From assembly GCA_003118195.1 (NCBI GenBank), contig BEXV01002240.1:8775-19021 (forward strand): DNA of 10,247 nucleotides, written 5' to 3'. The position numbers were made by a program, and so were the translations under genes. Shown here piece by piece: positions 1 to 8,166 of this stretch; the stretch's first letter is position 1, and every line of letters starts with the position of its first letter. The notes beneath the pieces were generated by a model. The model did not search any database, was not told the origin of the DNA, and saw only the letters and a program-made list of their open reading frames with translations. This DNA is from Hemicentrotus pulcherrimus (lineage: Eukaryota; Echinodermata; Echinoidea; Camarodonta; Strongylocentrotidae).

Positions 1-26
1 AGTAGTAGTAGTAGTAGTAGTAGTAG
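1..26. repeat. (AGT)n microsatellite at window edge
   Basis: Eight perfect AGT units plus AG run from the first base, so the array probably continues outside the window. It lies in the intron before the first visible exon. Confidence 0.97.
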
Positions 27-106
27 ACGCATTATAGGCTGTATTGCAGAACTTGTTTAGCGCAAGATCTTTGATTATCTTTGATTATCTCTTATTTGGG
101 GGTTAG

Positions 107-295
107 GTGAACCTGGAAAACAATGCATTAGAGAACCAGGTAAGGGAGGCCCAAGCCAGGCTGACTCTCCAACGCAAGAAATCGACAAGGTTGGAGCAAG
201 AGAGATCGACGGAAAGGATGCAAGCTAGCGAAACCCTGAGGTCGCTTGTCGATCAGCTCCATGAACTAGGTCTAGACCGAGCCAAAAAGATGGAG
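107..295 (+). CDS. Exon 1 of visible gene: coiled coil, residues 1-63
   Basis: The exon is preceded by TTAG at 103-106 and followed by donor GTAAGG at 296-301. It is 189 bp long, phase 0 at both ends, and encodes 63 residues dense in Glu, Arg, Gln and Leu with heptad-like spacing (LENQVREAQARL, LRSLVDQLHELG). Its first codon is GTG (Val). I read it as internal, not as a start, because a coiled coil this far into intronic sequence needs an upstream exon. The polypyrimidine tract before it is interrupted by a G-run; a second AG in frame (CAG at 137-139) could be the real acceptor and would shorten it by 33 bp. Confidence 0.8.
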
Positions 296-3200
296 GTAAG
301 GGTTCGAATCAAAATCTTTGACCCGGAGCTTCTCAAGCTGCCCATGCCAGCTACATTTCGAAAAATACATTTGTCATTGATCATTTTTAGATTGAGGTAT
401 GCATTTTATCGGCAAAAGTAACCTATTATCTCGGCTTCCCATTGATCATAGAACAAAATTGTCGGTTACTCTTTAAATATCCCCACCCCCCCACACACAC
501 ACACACATACCATCACCAAAACGACAATATGCAAGTAACAGTGCCTCAACTATAATAGTCGCAATCATTAAAATCTACATTAATTAAATATTTTCAAGCC
601 CTTTCCTGAATGTTGTTGAACTTTAACATTTTCAAACATTTTACATTATGATGAAGCTCAACTTGAACCGATTAAATGCAACGGTATTAAGAGATTGGTT
701 TGCCGAGGTTGGGTCAGCTCGAAAGTCCAGAAGATGTATATAATGCAGCCTTCAAATACTAACTTTATATACGAGCTTCATTGTCTTGACATTAGTTTTA
801 CCTGATATTATTTGGTTATATATTTACAGATCATCATCCGATACATTTCATTAACGATTCAAACTATAAGTCTTTTTAAATCTAAAGTGTGTCTTCAATC
901 ACAAACCCATTCGCATATTATAACTGTTGTATTCAGGACAAACCACCAACTAGCAATGATGTACACGATCAGACAAAGCTGGATATAATGGTAGCTGATA
1001 AGCAAGAGGCCGTGACGAAGTGCGAAGAGACCGTCAATGAGCTAGTAAAAATACGCAAACAACTATACGAGGTCCAGGAGGCAAAAACGAAGGTGAGTTC
1101 GACCAAGGATTCAATTTTCTCTGAATGATAATACCATGGACTTACTAGACAGTCAAACCTGCTTTAGTGATCACATGTCTACAAGGACCACATTTTTGTT
1201 TCCCTTTGAAATGGTTTCTCATTGAAACATGTACTAAAGGAACCTGTCTACCGAAAGGCCACCCGTCTACAAAGACAACTTGTTGTGTTTTCCTTGGGCG
1301 GTCGCTATAGAAAACGGGGTCGTGAAGGGAAAATGTCACGAGTGTAAATCAGCGTTTTTTTTAACCTGGGTGCCGCGAGACATATTTAGAAAAATTTATT
1401 CTAGAAATGACGTAACATTGCGTGGAAACATAGTTTTAGAAGCCGCTATGTGTATTCAATAACGTTTTAAAGGCATATGAAGTGATTATTTCCCAAACAG
1501 GATGACTTCAAGGAGAGAAGTGAGTGAAGACGTGGATTCCAGATTCGGTTGACGCAAAACTTTTATTTGTGTATTTCTTTACAGGGTTCGGTGACTATGA
1601 CAAGTTTGAAAAAAGCTGATGTATATTTATATCTTGCCAAAGAACAGGACAGTAGTCCCACTCTAGAGTTCAAATCGTATCTCCAGTGAGAAACTATTCG
1701 ATTACGATACATCTAATCAAATCAGATCTAATAAAACAGTGGAAAAAGCATAATAATCAGTGTGAACATTTGCGTACCATATCCAGATTATGAACCTCTG
1801 ATTGGTCAAAAGTACAGTCACAGAATTTGCTCTTGACGGCGACGACGTCATAATTTCCTGGTAAAAAGAATTGTTGTTATCCCGCCTATATATCATGTTT
1901 ATGATTGTTGACATGTGCTCATGTCAATGTCGATGATTCCACTATAACTAAATCAAACTGATATAACTAAATTGAATTATCTTATGATTGAAATTCCAGC
2001 TGGAAGCCGAGAATGAAGAGTTAGACACGGCTGCCACCCTACTGAGGGAGGAACGTGATATGGTTATGGATCGTCTAGAAATGGCGCAAGAGGAATTGAC
2101 GCAAGTCAGTGCAGAGCGGTCACAGGTGAGCATAAGCTGACGAATGAATTTAGTGGCGTATCTGGAATCAGTTCTATCCCTTATCCACACCCACACCCCA
2201 TCCCGGGAACATCAGTGAAATCTGCTGTGGAGCCATTATAGATGGGCACGTGAGGCCATCTTTGTACATAATTCCGACCACTGGTTTCGTATTGAATCAT
2301 GGGTAGGCCACTGGAGTTTCCTCCTCTCGTTATGGGATGTCTAAAATGTCAAAGTATTTTCACCCTCTTCTTTTGAAGCTTATTTGATGCTGTGACGTGA
2401 ATGATCGAAATATCAGAGTAAAACATTTCTTTATTTTGTATTTTGCCGTTCCGATATCGTCACCGGGGAACATGTTTGCATAGTCCTATAATGAACACCG
2501 AAGTGTGACGTCATACTGGTCAAGTTGTCAAGGTTGCTTGTGCCAAACAATGTTGTGGTGATAACACCAGCACCAAAGACTGAATTCGTGTTGCTCCAGC
2601 CTGTTGCTTGAATGATTTTGCGGTGAACCTCATGCGCAGGCTCTATCTGTGGCACGGTTGTTTTAATAGAACCAGTAGCCAGGACGACGAGCGAATATAA
2701 CGTTAGCACTTCGTTACTTTATGGAGATGATCAGTAATGACCTTTGACCTTGAACCCACAGGCCATCTCTGAGAGGAACAGGTCTTTCGAAGAGACAGCC
2801 AGGTCCATGCTGGAACGTGATGAACTGGTAAAGAAACTGAACAACGAGAGGCAAGCGTTTCTCAAGCAAACACGCCAGCTCTTTGACCACAAAAGTAAAG
2901 TTCAGCAGCTTAAAAGAGATAAAAGGGTAAGAGCAGGGTCCTCCAATGACTCTTCTATGAGTTGTTTTTAGAGGCATTGATTTAAGACTTAAGAGACAAA
3001 TATTTGTTGACAATAAAGTTCATCTATAATCAGATGGAGGTAAAACGTCAAATATGATGTATGCTTCTGTCAATTGAACTGGGAAAATTGTAACCATTGG
3101 GCATTACAGGCGCTAAAATGTTATCGAACAACATTTGACCTGAAACTTGAAACTTGAATATAATTTCCTTGAAGCATTTGACTCGGGGGAGTGATTTGGT

Positions 3201-6200
3201 AACGTGATTCCGTTGGAATGACCTTTTGACTGACCTTAACTACCTAGAAAATATATACCGAGATATAAACATAATTAGGATTCGACAGACTGTATTTTTT
3301 AAAACAGGTTATCATCGCATCGCATTAATTATTATGAATGAATGATGATGGTACAGATAAGTCAAAAACACAAAATCCTTCTGAAGTTTAGACATGCATG
3401 TAAAATGTAAATAAAAAAGCTTTGATTCAACTGCAAAATGCTTTTCAAAATATCATTTATAGAGTGAATACATCTGTATAAAATATTTAACATCTATTCA
3501 TAACTATGATTGATTATACTCATTTCAGTTACTCCGCCAAGAAGGTCACCAATCCTTAACTTTATCAGTGAGCATTGTGAGTATTGGAACTCCTATTCAC
3601 TCTTAAGTCCTCTATCTGTATTTCATTACCGTTGTTTAATTAAAGGGAAAGTCCACCCTGAACTTAAGTTGTTTTTAATAAAAGCAGAACAGTGAGAGAA
3701 ACATATCAGTGAAGGTTTGACGAAAATCCGACAAAGGATACAAAAGTTATGAATTTTTAAAGTTTTAATTTTGTGACGTCACTTGCGAGCTGCTCTTCCA
3801 TAATGTTGTGTACTGAAATTTCCATAAATTGCCCCCTTTTCATGGTTCTTGATGAAGGAATGGATCTATTTCATAGAGGCGTGTATAAAAGCATGTGTCT
3901 GATAATATATCGAATGCACAGGTAAAATAATCATTATTTTTCTGAGAAAATGGCAATTTATGGAATTGATAGTACACAACGTATAGGCGAGCAGCTCACA
4001 TGTGACGTCACAAAATTAAAACTTTAAAAATTCATAACTTTTGTATCCTTTGTCGGATTTTCGTCAAACCTTCAATGATATGTTTCTCTCACTGTTCTAC
4101 TTTTATTAAAAGCAACTTAAGTTCAGGGTGGACTTTCCCTTTAACCAGGGTAGCTCTGTCAGTATACTAACCGATTCCTTCAGAAATAGGATAATACGAG
4201 ACGACGGGATTAAAAGATTCAGTACATTATACAGTAAAAGCAGTTAGCTTCTTAAAATATGAAATAAACGACCAACACATAAATGTGTAATGGAGTTACA
4301 TGTAATGATATTATAGTTCGAAAGAGATTTGCCGATGATTGTTTTGAGATGATTTGTAAATGGTCTCTTTACATTGATGTTCACATAATATAGTTCCTAT
4401 TCATGGCACGAATAAATAACCGCTGCGGTTGTTGTTTGTTCCGGAGGTTTCACGTCATTATCTGAACGAGCCTTTGTTCTGGATTTAGTAATTTTCTGGT
4501 TATTTCCCTCATCATCTTGGACAACGGAGCCTAACGGCAAAAGAATATGCTGCCCCCATGAATATCCCATATATGCAAAAAGTGCCTCTCTCCACCGCTA
4601 TACAGAGAGAAATAATCATCTTCCGATAGGAGCTAGAGTGCCCCTCTAAAGATGACATTAAGCTATGTTACTTACTTTTTCAGCCGTTTCCAATCCACTG
4701 CAGGATGAAGGCCTTCGCATGATGTTTCCAAATGCCTCTGTTCACCGCCTGTGGTGCCAATTTGTCTCTCCCCAGTACTGTTGCAGCTCGTCTCGCCATC
4801 TTTTTCTTTGACGTCCCCTGTTTCGTTTTCCCTCATTATGGTGTCCAGTGAGTGATTGTTGAGCTCCAGCGATTGTCATTCCTACGGCTGATGTGGCCCG
4901 CCAAATACCATTTCCTTCTTTTCACTGTTTCAAGGATGTCCTAGACTTTTGTCTGTTCCCTGATCCATTTGTTCGTTTTTCTGTCTATGTATGTGATGCT
5001 AAGAATACTTCTTTCCATGTTGTGTTGAGATGCTGCTAGCTTTCTTTCCATTTTTGATGTTAGTGTCCATGTTTCTGCAGCGTATGAGATTGCTGGGATG
5101 ATGCACTGGTTATATACTTTCTTTTTTCAGGCATAATGGAAGTTAGCCTTTCATGATGGGGATGTATCTACCGAAGGCTTGTCATCCAGCTTTGATCCTT
5201 CTTCTTATTTCGTTATCTTGATTTTTGTCTTGTAGAGAGAAAAGTTGCCCTAAGTAAATAATACTCCTCTACTTGCTTCATTTTGGTACCGTTCTCTTGG
5301 ATTTGCTTTGGATATTTGGTTGATCCTGCCATGTAGTCGGGTTGCGTCGTCCAGTTCTTGCAGTATTATTTCGAGGTCGTTTAAGTTGTCAAATATGACA
5401 ATATCGTCTGCCAATCTTAAGTGGCTGATGATTTCCCCGTTTAAGTTGATTCCCTTTGATGAACAGTCTAATGTTTTGAAAATGCTCTCTATAGGCAAGC
5501 AGTGAAGAATTTTGGTAAGCCGGTGTCTCCCTGTCTAACTCCCTTCCTTATCATGATTTTGTTGCTGGCCTTGTGCATTCTGACAGTGTTGTAGCAGTCT
5601 GAATAAATGTCTTTAAGGAATATGATGTATGCATTGTTGATTCCTTGGTCTTGAAGTGCCTTCAGTACTGCATAGGTTTCGACTATGTTAACAAGCCATT
5701 AATTTCAAATTAAGTTTTGTTATATTGGGTGTCCTTGTCAGAAAGGTAATATAACTTTACATGCACTTATAATTTTAAATTGATTAGAAATTAAGTTGTT
5801 TACCGAAAGAAAAATATCTCTTGATAGAATCACCTGAAACATTGTCTCATACAGGATGGCTCAAATGACTCCAAGAGAAGTTCTGGTGCCAATGAAGTTA
5901 GTTATCTCGAGGGCGGAAATGCAGGCGCACCGTCAAACGATACCGCCAAACCAACGACGGTGGCGGACGGATCGCCATCAAATCAACTCAAGACTAAACG
6001 TTCCATCAGCCAGATCAATCAGTCCGGCTTCGATGCCGACGACGACGAAGATTTTCCCGATTACGAATACCCAGTGGGGCGCAAACGATCTCAGGTGGTG
6101 TCGTATGGTGACATACCGGCGGCCGTGAGGGATCGGAGGGCTAGCAACGCGTCAAAAAGCGACAACCCAGCGGAACTGACCAGTCGACCCGAAACAAACG

Positions 6201-7220
6201 GGGATCGTGACTCCCGCGATCTATCCGGCATCGACCAGGCCAATAAACGCTCCGATAGTGTCTTGGATTCACTCCCATGTGATGTGGACGAAAAAATTGG
6301 CACGCTGTGGTCCGACTTCGATTATTCCGCATCATCCATGTCGAGGTGAGTTAGCAGATATCATACGGTCCTAATGTCTGCAGTTTGGTGGTTAATTCTC
6401 TGAATAAAGAAAGAAAGGGTCCTGAAATAAAAGGTGTTCCTTTTCTGTTTCAAAGCCATTTTACCATATGAGCCGAAAAGAAATATTGGCGGCATATTCC
6501 TCTTTCCATTTACCTGTATCGCTCGTACTTGTGCTGATTGATATATATTTTGTATTGGCAGTGTATCCAATTATCCGCGCCATTTACTGGTGTACTATAA
6601 ACGGGTATTTGAAACGCAACACTTAAAGGTCTTATTTGCGACTTCGTTATAAGGAAAAATGGTTCTGTTTTCGGGGAAGTTAAAAGAGTTGTAAGATATA
6701 TAAGAATTGTGGTTTCATTGTTATTAGTGGGGTGATCCCGATGGTAAAAGTGTAAAATCCAAAGAGAACAGCCCGTGTGGAATCACTGGAAAGATGTGAT
6801 CATCCAGCCAAGGTCAGAGGTCTCTGAAATGATTGAGCTATACCCTGGTAGAAACGCCATGGCGATCCGCTGTAATTCCACGACCGACGGAGTCTAGAGT
6901 TAGCACGAGGAAAAAAATCTAATATTGTACCGTCCCAAGAGTATCTAGGCCTATTGATGTATATAAGACCGAACAAAATATACTAGGGGTGCATAGAGTA
7001 TATAGATCATTATCATACAATGTAACTTTTTTTAATTGTATGCAGAGATTCAAAACCAGAGGAGAGACGGCCGGAGGAGAGACGGATCTTGAGGCCTGGT
7101 TTGTCTAGTGGTAAATATGAGTCTACTGAAGTTAATGTGGGATCTCTGAAGGACAAAAAACGTGTTCCAGGACCTCGTCTTAGCAGGTAATTAACTGAAC
7201 TCCCACACACCCCTACCCCC

Positions 7221-7259
<39 letters not shown>

Positions 7260-7704
7260 ATTTCTGTCTCTCTGTTTCCTTCTCTCTGGCGTTATAAGAG
7301 TTGCATAATACACTTTTTTTTACTACAAAAGAGTGGAAATCCCTTTTTTAAAGAAGATATATAGGCTCAATTCGTTACGAGTGGAATTCTGATCTGTTGC
7401 ATAGTTTAATGTTTTAAACCAGCCACCTTTTCTTTACCTACACTTTCATTGATTTCATTTCATTGAAATTTTGATAAGCAAGACATTAAGAATAAATATA
7501 AAGTAAACAATGGTGCGGTATATGCTCATATGGAAATGGGAAGTGCACACTTCATGTAAAATAAAACAAGTCACCACTTTTATATTTTCTACCAGTTGTG
7601 ATATCCAACCATCGAACTACATGGCCGATGTCAAACTTAATAGACGGAGTAAAACACTGGGCAGTTACCCGGATGACCCCAACCAAGCCATTCCGGAACA
7701 CTGA
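107..7704 (+). CDS. Spliced gene, 3' part: coiled-coil scaffold protein, possibly CARD9/11- or DLG5-like
   Basis: This is the joined model of seven exons: 107-295, 937-1092, 2000-2125, 2762-2926, 5855-6345, 7046-7186 and 7596-7704. All junctions have GT/AG ends and the frame stays open for 458 residues to a TGA at 7702-7704. Numbering from the first visible residue, 1-212 is charged, Leu-rich coiled coil and 213-458 is low-complexity tail with an acidic cluster (about 271-284) and basic stretches. The 5' part is missing, so any N-terminal domain is unseen. The stretch ERSQAISERN at the exon 3/4 junction, followed 12 residues later by ERD, resembles the coiled coils of CARD9/CARD11 and DLG5, which are scaffolds in NF-kappaB signalling and cell polarity. 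That is remembered family similarity, not a search result, and any coiled coil can mimic it. No PDZ, SH3 or guanylate-kinase segment precedes the stop, so a CARD9-like short architecture is the better of the two options. The gene model is firm; the family is tentative. Confidence 0.85.
296..936 (+). other. Intron 1
   Basis: The intron has donor GTAAGG and acceptor TTCAG at 932-936, phase 0. It is AT-rich with a C-rich stretch and (CA)n run near 481-507. I see no other coding or RNA feature in it. Confidence 0.8.
481..507. repeat. C-rich tract and (CA)n microsatellite in intron 1
   Basis: A run of C with one A (481-491) passes directly into eight CA units (492-507). Confidence 0.9.
937..1092 (+). 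CDS. Exon 2: coiled coil, residues 64-115
   Basis: The exon has acceptor TTCAG ending at 936 and donor GTGAGT at 1093. It is 156 bp, phase 0 at both ends, 52 residues. A short polar hinge (DKPPTSNDVHDQ) breaks the helix of exon 1, after which the coiled coil resumes (CEETVNELVKIRKQLYEVQE). The open frame continues upstream to about 889, but those residues lie before the acceptor and lack coiled-coil character, so I leave them out. Confidence 0.88.
1093..1999 (+). other. Intron 2
   Basis: Donor GTGAGT and acceptor CCAG at 1996-1999, phase 0. It contains short degenerate repeats (1175-1319) and an unexplained set of splice-like sites (1501-1519 and from 1585). Confidence 0.8.
1175..1319. repeat. 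Degenerate repeats with a GTCTACAAAG-type core
   Basis: Three direct copies of a GTCTAC(A/C)(A/G)A(A/G)G-like core followed by a CAC- or AAC-type end occur at 1175-1191, 1244-1262 and 1263-1279. A weaker inverted copy lies at 1296-1319. The last two direct copies are adjacent and the first is about 50 bp away, so this is part of an old dispersed repeat or foldback and not a clean satellite. The family is not identified. Confidence 0.45.
2000..2125 (+). CDS. Exon 3: coiled coil, residues 116-157
   Basis: Acceptor CCAG ends at 1999 and donor GTGAGC starts at 2126. The exon is 126 bp, phase 0 at both ends, 42 residues. It is continuous helix with no proline (for example LLREERDMVMDRLEMAQEEL). 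The residues just before the donor (ERSQ) form, with the start of exon 4, the stretch that most resembles CARD9/11 and DLG5 coiled coils. Confidence 0.9.
2126..2761 (+). other. Intron 3
   Basis: Donor GTGAGC and acceptor ACAG at 2758-2761, phase 0. Its second half (about 2431-2709) is less AT-rich than the other introns and open on the minus strand; see the findings. No other feature is apparent. Confidence 0.8.
2762..2926 (+). CDS. Exon 4: coiled coil, residues 158-212
   Basis: Acceptor ACAG ends at 2761 and donor GTAAGA starts at 2927. The exon is 165 bp, phase 0 at both ends, 55 residues. It starts AISERNRSFEETARSM, continues with ERDELVKKLNNERQ, and closes with a strongly basic end (KVQQLKRDKR) that terminates the coiled coil before the disordered tail. 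Confidence 0.9.
3774..3781. promoter_or_regulatory. CRE-like palindrome TGACGTCA in left MITE arm
   Basis: This is a perfect 8-bp match to the cAMP-response element core bound by CREB/ATF bZIP factors. It is mirrored at 4003-4010 in the other arm. Function is inference; the site may just be part of the transposon sequence. Confidence 0.35.
4003..4010. promoter_or_regulatory. CRE-like palindrome TGACGTCA in right MITE arm
   Basis: Perfect counterpart of the site at 3774-3781, retained although the bases immediately inside it have diverged between the arms. Confidence 0.35.
4669..5700 (-). pseudogene. RTE-type non-LTR retrotransposon relic, 5'-truncated and frameshifted
   Basis: Read on the minus strand, this is the C-terminal half of a LINE reverse transcriptase. 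In order: a degenerate trace of the FD block near 5690, KGVRQGDT (near 5522-5545), HLRLADDIVIF with the catalytic ADD (LADD at 5403-5414), and the post-polymerase region with AETWTL (near 5070-5090). The reading ends in AFILQWIGNG and a TGA at 4680-4682. A short AAGTAAGTAA-like tail follows at 4669-4679, as is typical of RTE elements. The first Phe of FADD is Leu here. At least two frame changes and several in-frame stops break the gene, so it is dead. The endonuclease and N-terminal RT are missing, consistent with incomplete reverse transcription. It is antisense to the host gene. Confidence 0.8.
5855..6345 (+). CDS. Exon 5: disordered Ser/Asp/Arg-rich tail, residues 213-375
   Basis: Acceptor ACAG ends at 5854 and donor GTGAGT starts at 6346. 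The exon is 491 bp, giving 163 codons plus AG of a split codon. It starts DGSNDSKRSSG, in frame with exon 4. Its composition is polar and low in hydrophobic residues: an acidic cluster (ADDDEDFPDYEYP), basic-Ser patches such as KTKRSIS and RDRRASNASKS that look like kinase substrates, and one more hydrophobic stretch near the end (KIGTLWSDFDYS). No globular domain is recognisable. Its codons are richer in G and C than the flanking introns, which supports coding use. It may be a regulatory linker; that is inference. Confidence 0.9.
6346..7045 (+). other. Intron 5
   Basis: Donor GTGAGT and acceptor GCAG at 7042-7045, preceded by a T-run. The intron splits a codon after its second base. It is AT-rich except for 6730-6900, which I could not turn into an exon. 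No other feature is apparent. Confidence 0.8.
7046..7186 (+). CDS. Exon 6: basic tail, residues 376-422
   Basis: Acceptor GCAG ends at 7045 and donor GTAATT starts at 7187. The first base completes AG|A (Arg 376), then 46 codons follow, and AG is left for the next split codon. The peptide opens with a five-residue tandem repeat, PEERRPEERR, encoded by two nearly identical 15-bp units (7056-7070, 7071-7085). It continues with a basic, Gly/Pro/Ser-containing segment (SLKDKKRVPGPRLS). The matching phases at both ends are good evidence that the exon is real. Confidence 0.88.
7187..7595 (+). other. Intron 6
   Basis: Donor GTAATT and acceptor CCAG at 7592-7595, which follows a T-rich tract. It splits a codon after the second base. 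It contains the C-run and (CT)n repeat just after the donor. Confidence 0.8.
7216..7256. repeat. Poly-C and (CT)n microsatellite in intron 6
   Basis: A run of ten C (7216-7225) is followed by about 14 CT units (7228-7256). It lies only ~30 bp after the exon 6 donor, a polypyrimidine tract in the sense strand of the transcript. Confidence 0.95.
7596..7704 (+). CDS. Exon 7: last coding exon, residues 423-458 and stop
   Basis: Acceptor CCAG ends at 7595. The first base completes AG|T (Ser 423), then 35 codons run to TGA at 7702-7704. The end is polar (NRRSKTLGSYPDDPNQAIPEH) with no recognised targeting or PDZ-binding motif. The open frame extends upstream to 7510, but that part is AT-rich intron and would not match exon 6 in phase. 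Confidence 0.85.
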
Positions 7705-8145
7705 TGAGGACGGTAAACTCGAATAACAAATCTCAGATCACGTGGTCACAGGGTATTGACCAATAAGGGAATACGATCACTTCATTAGTTCAGACAGGTA
7801 CAACTATAGTCTGGGAGGCATGCCCACATCAATTCACTATTCAACACAATCGGGTTCGCACCAAGGCACCCATAAGGGTCTACGACATGGTGTCCCTTGG
7901 CGTGGCACTAATTCTTTAAAAGTATACTGTGCAAATTATTGCTAAGGTAATTATAGTTGGGTATGTATACATAAATGATTTAGGCAACATCTCAGCCGTT
8001 GTATTTATCTTAGAATAGCAAGGTATTTATATTTGACGTAATTTTATCAAATCTGGAATATGTGAAATGTAATTATCAAATTGTGATATAAAATGTAAAG
8101 AAAAGTATAGTTGTATACAAATTGGATCAAATCAGGTATATTAAA
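7705..8145 (+). other. Presumed 3' UTR of the coiled-coil gene
   Basis: The sequence after the stop is less AT-rich to about 7910, then strongly AT-rich. The first poly(A)-signal-like hexamer that I see is ATTAAA at 8140-8145; perfect AATAAA occurs at 8456-8461 and 8857-8862, but both lie inside a retrotransposon relic. The true end cannot be chosen from sequence alone. Confidence 0.45.
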
Positions 8146-8166
8146 TTTTAGGGGATAGTGATATGA

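Larger units (their letters stand above)
3640..4144. mobile_element. Foldback MITE with TTAA target duplication
   Basis: The element body is 3644-4140, flanked by TTAA at 3640-3643 and 4141-4144. Its ends begin AGGGAAAGTCCACCCTGAAC and are inverted copies of each other. The outer ~135 bp of the arms differ at only about three positions by eye; similarity then fades towards a short unpaired centre (about 3840-3950). There is no coding capacity, so it is non-autonomous. A TTAA duplication is typical of piggyBac-type elements, though the terminal bases are not a textbook piggyBac end, so the superfamily is inferred from the target site alone. The near identity of the arms suggests recent insertion or strong pairing. 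Confidence 0.9.
2927..5854 (+). other. Intron 4, carrying two mobile-element insertions
   Basis: Donor GTAAGA and acceptor ACAG at 5851-5854, phase 0, with a pyrimidine-containing stretch before the acceptor. It is the longest intron here (2928 bp). Much of that length is the foldback MITE at 3640-4144 and the antisense retrotransposon relic at 4669-5700. The remaining parts (2927-3639, 4145-4668, 5701-5854) are AT-rich with no feature that I can support. Confidence 0.8.

Noticed and set aside
492..507. (CA)n run considered as a splicing regulator (hnRNP L-type site)
   Set aside because: CA repeats are common in introns and this one is not next to a splice site; there is nothing specific to support a regulatory role.
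1280..1462. Plus-strand open frame of about 60 codons in intron 2
   Set aside because: It starts inside the degenerate repeats, lacks coiled-coil character and has no splice sites that keep phase with exons 2 and 3.
3510..3695. Plus-strand open frame running into the MITE
   Set aside because: Its 3' part is the left terminal inverted repeat of the foldback element; there is no coding character and the frame ends inside the repeat.
5308..5505. Plus-strand open frame of 65 codons
   Set aside because: It is the antisense shadow of the reverse-transcriptase relic, whose minus-strand motifs are unmistakable.
6091..6335. Two minus-strand open frames opposite exon 5
   Set aside because: The plus strand here is a well-bounded exon in frame with its neighbours; the minus frames are by-products of its codon composition.
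6725..6830. Possible extra exon in intron 5 (AG before TGGGGTGATCCC, followed by a less AT-rich stretch)
   Set aside because: After exon 5, which leaves AG of a split codon, entry at this acceptor meets TAA after nine codons. Exon 5 joins exon 6 directly in the correct phase, so no exon is needed here.
7013..7258. Minus-strand open frame with RERERERER and poly-Gly
   Set aside because: It is just the translation of the (CT)n and poly-C microsatellite, running on antisense to exon 6.
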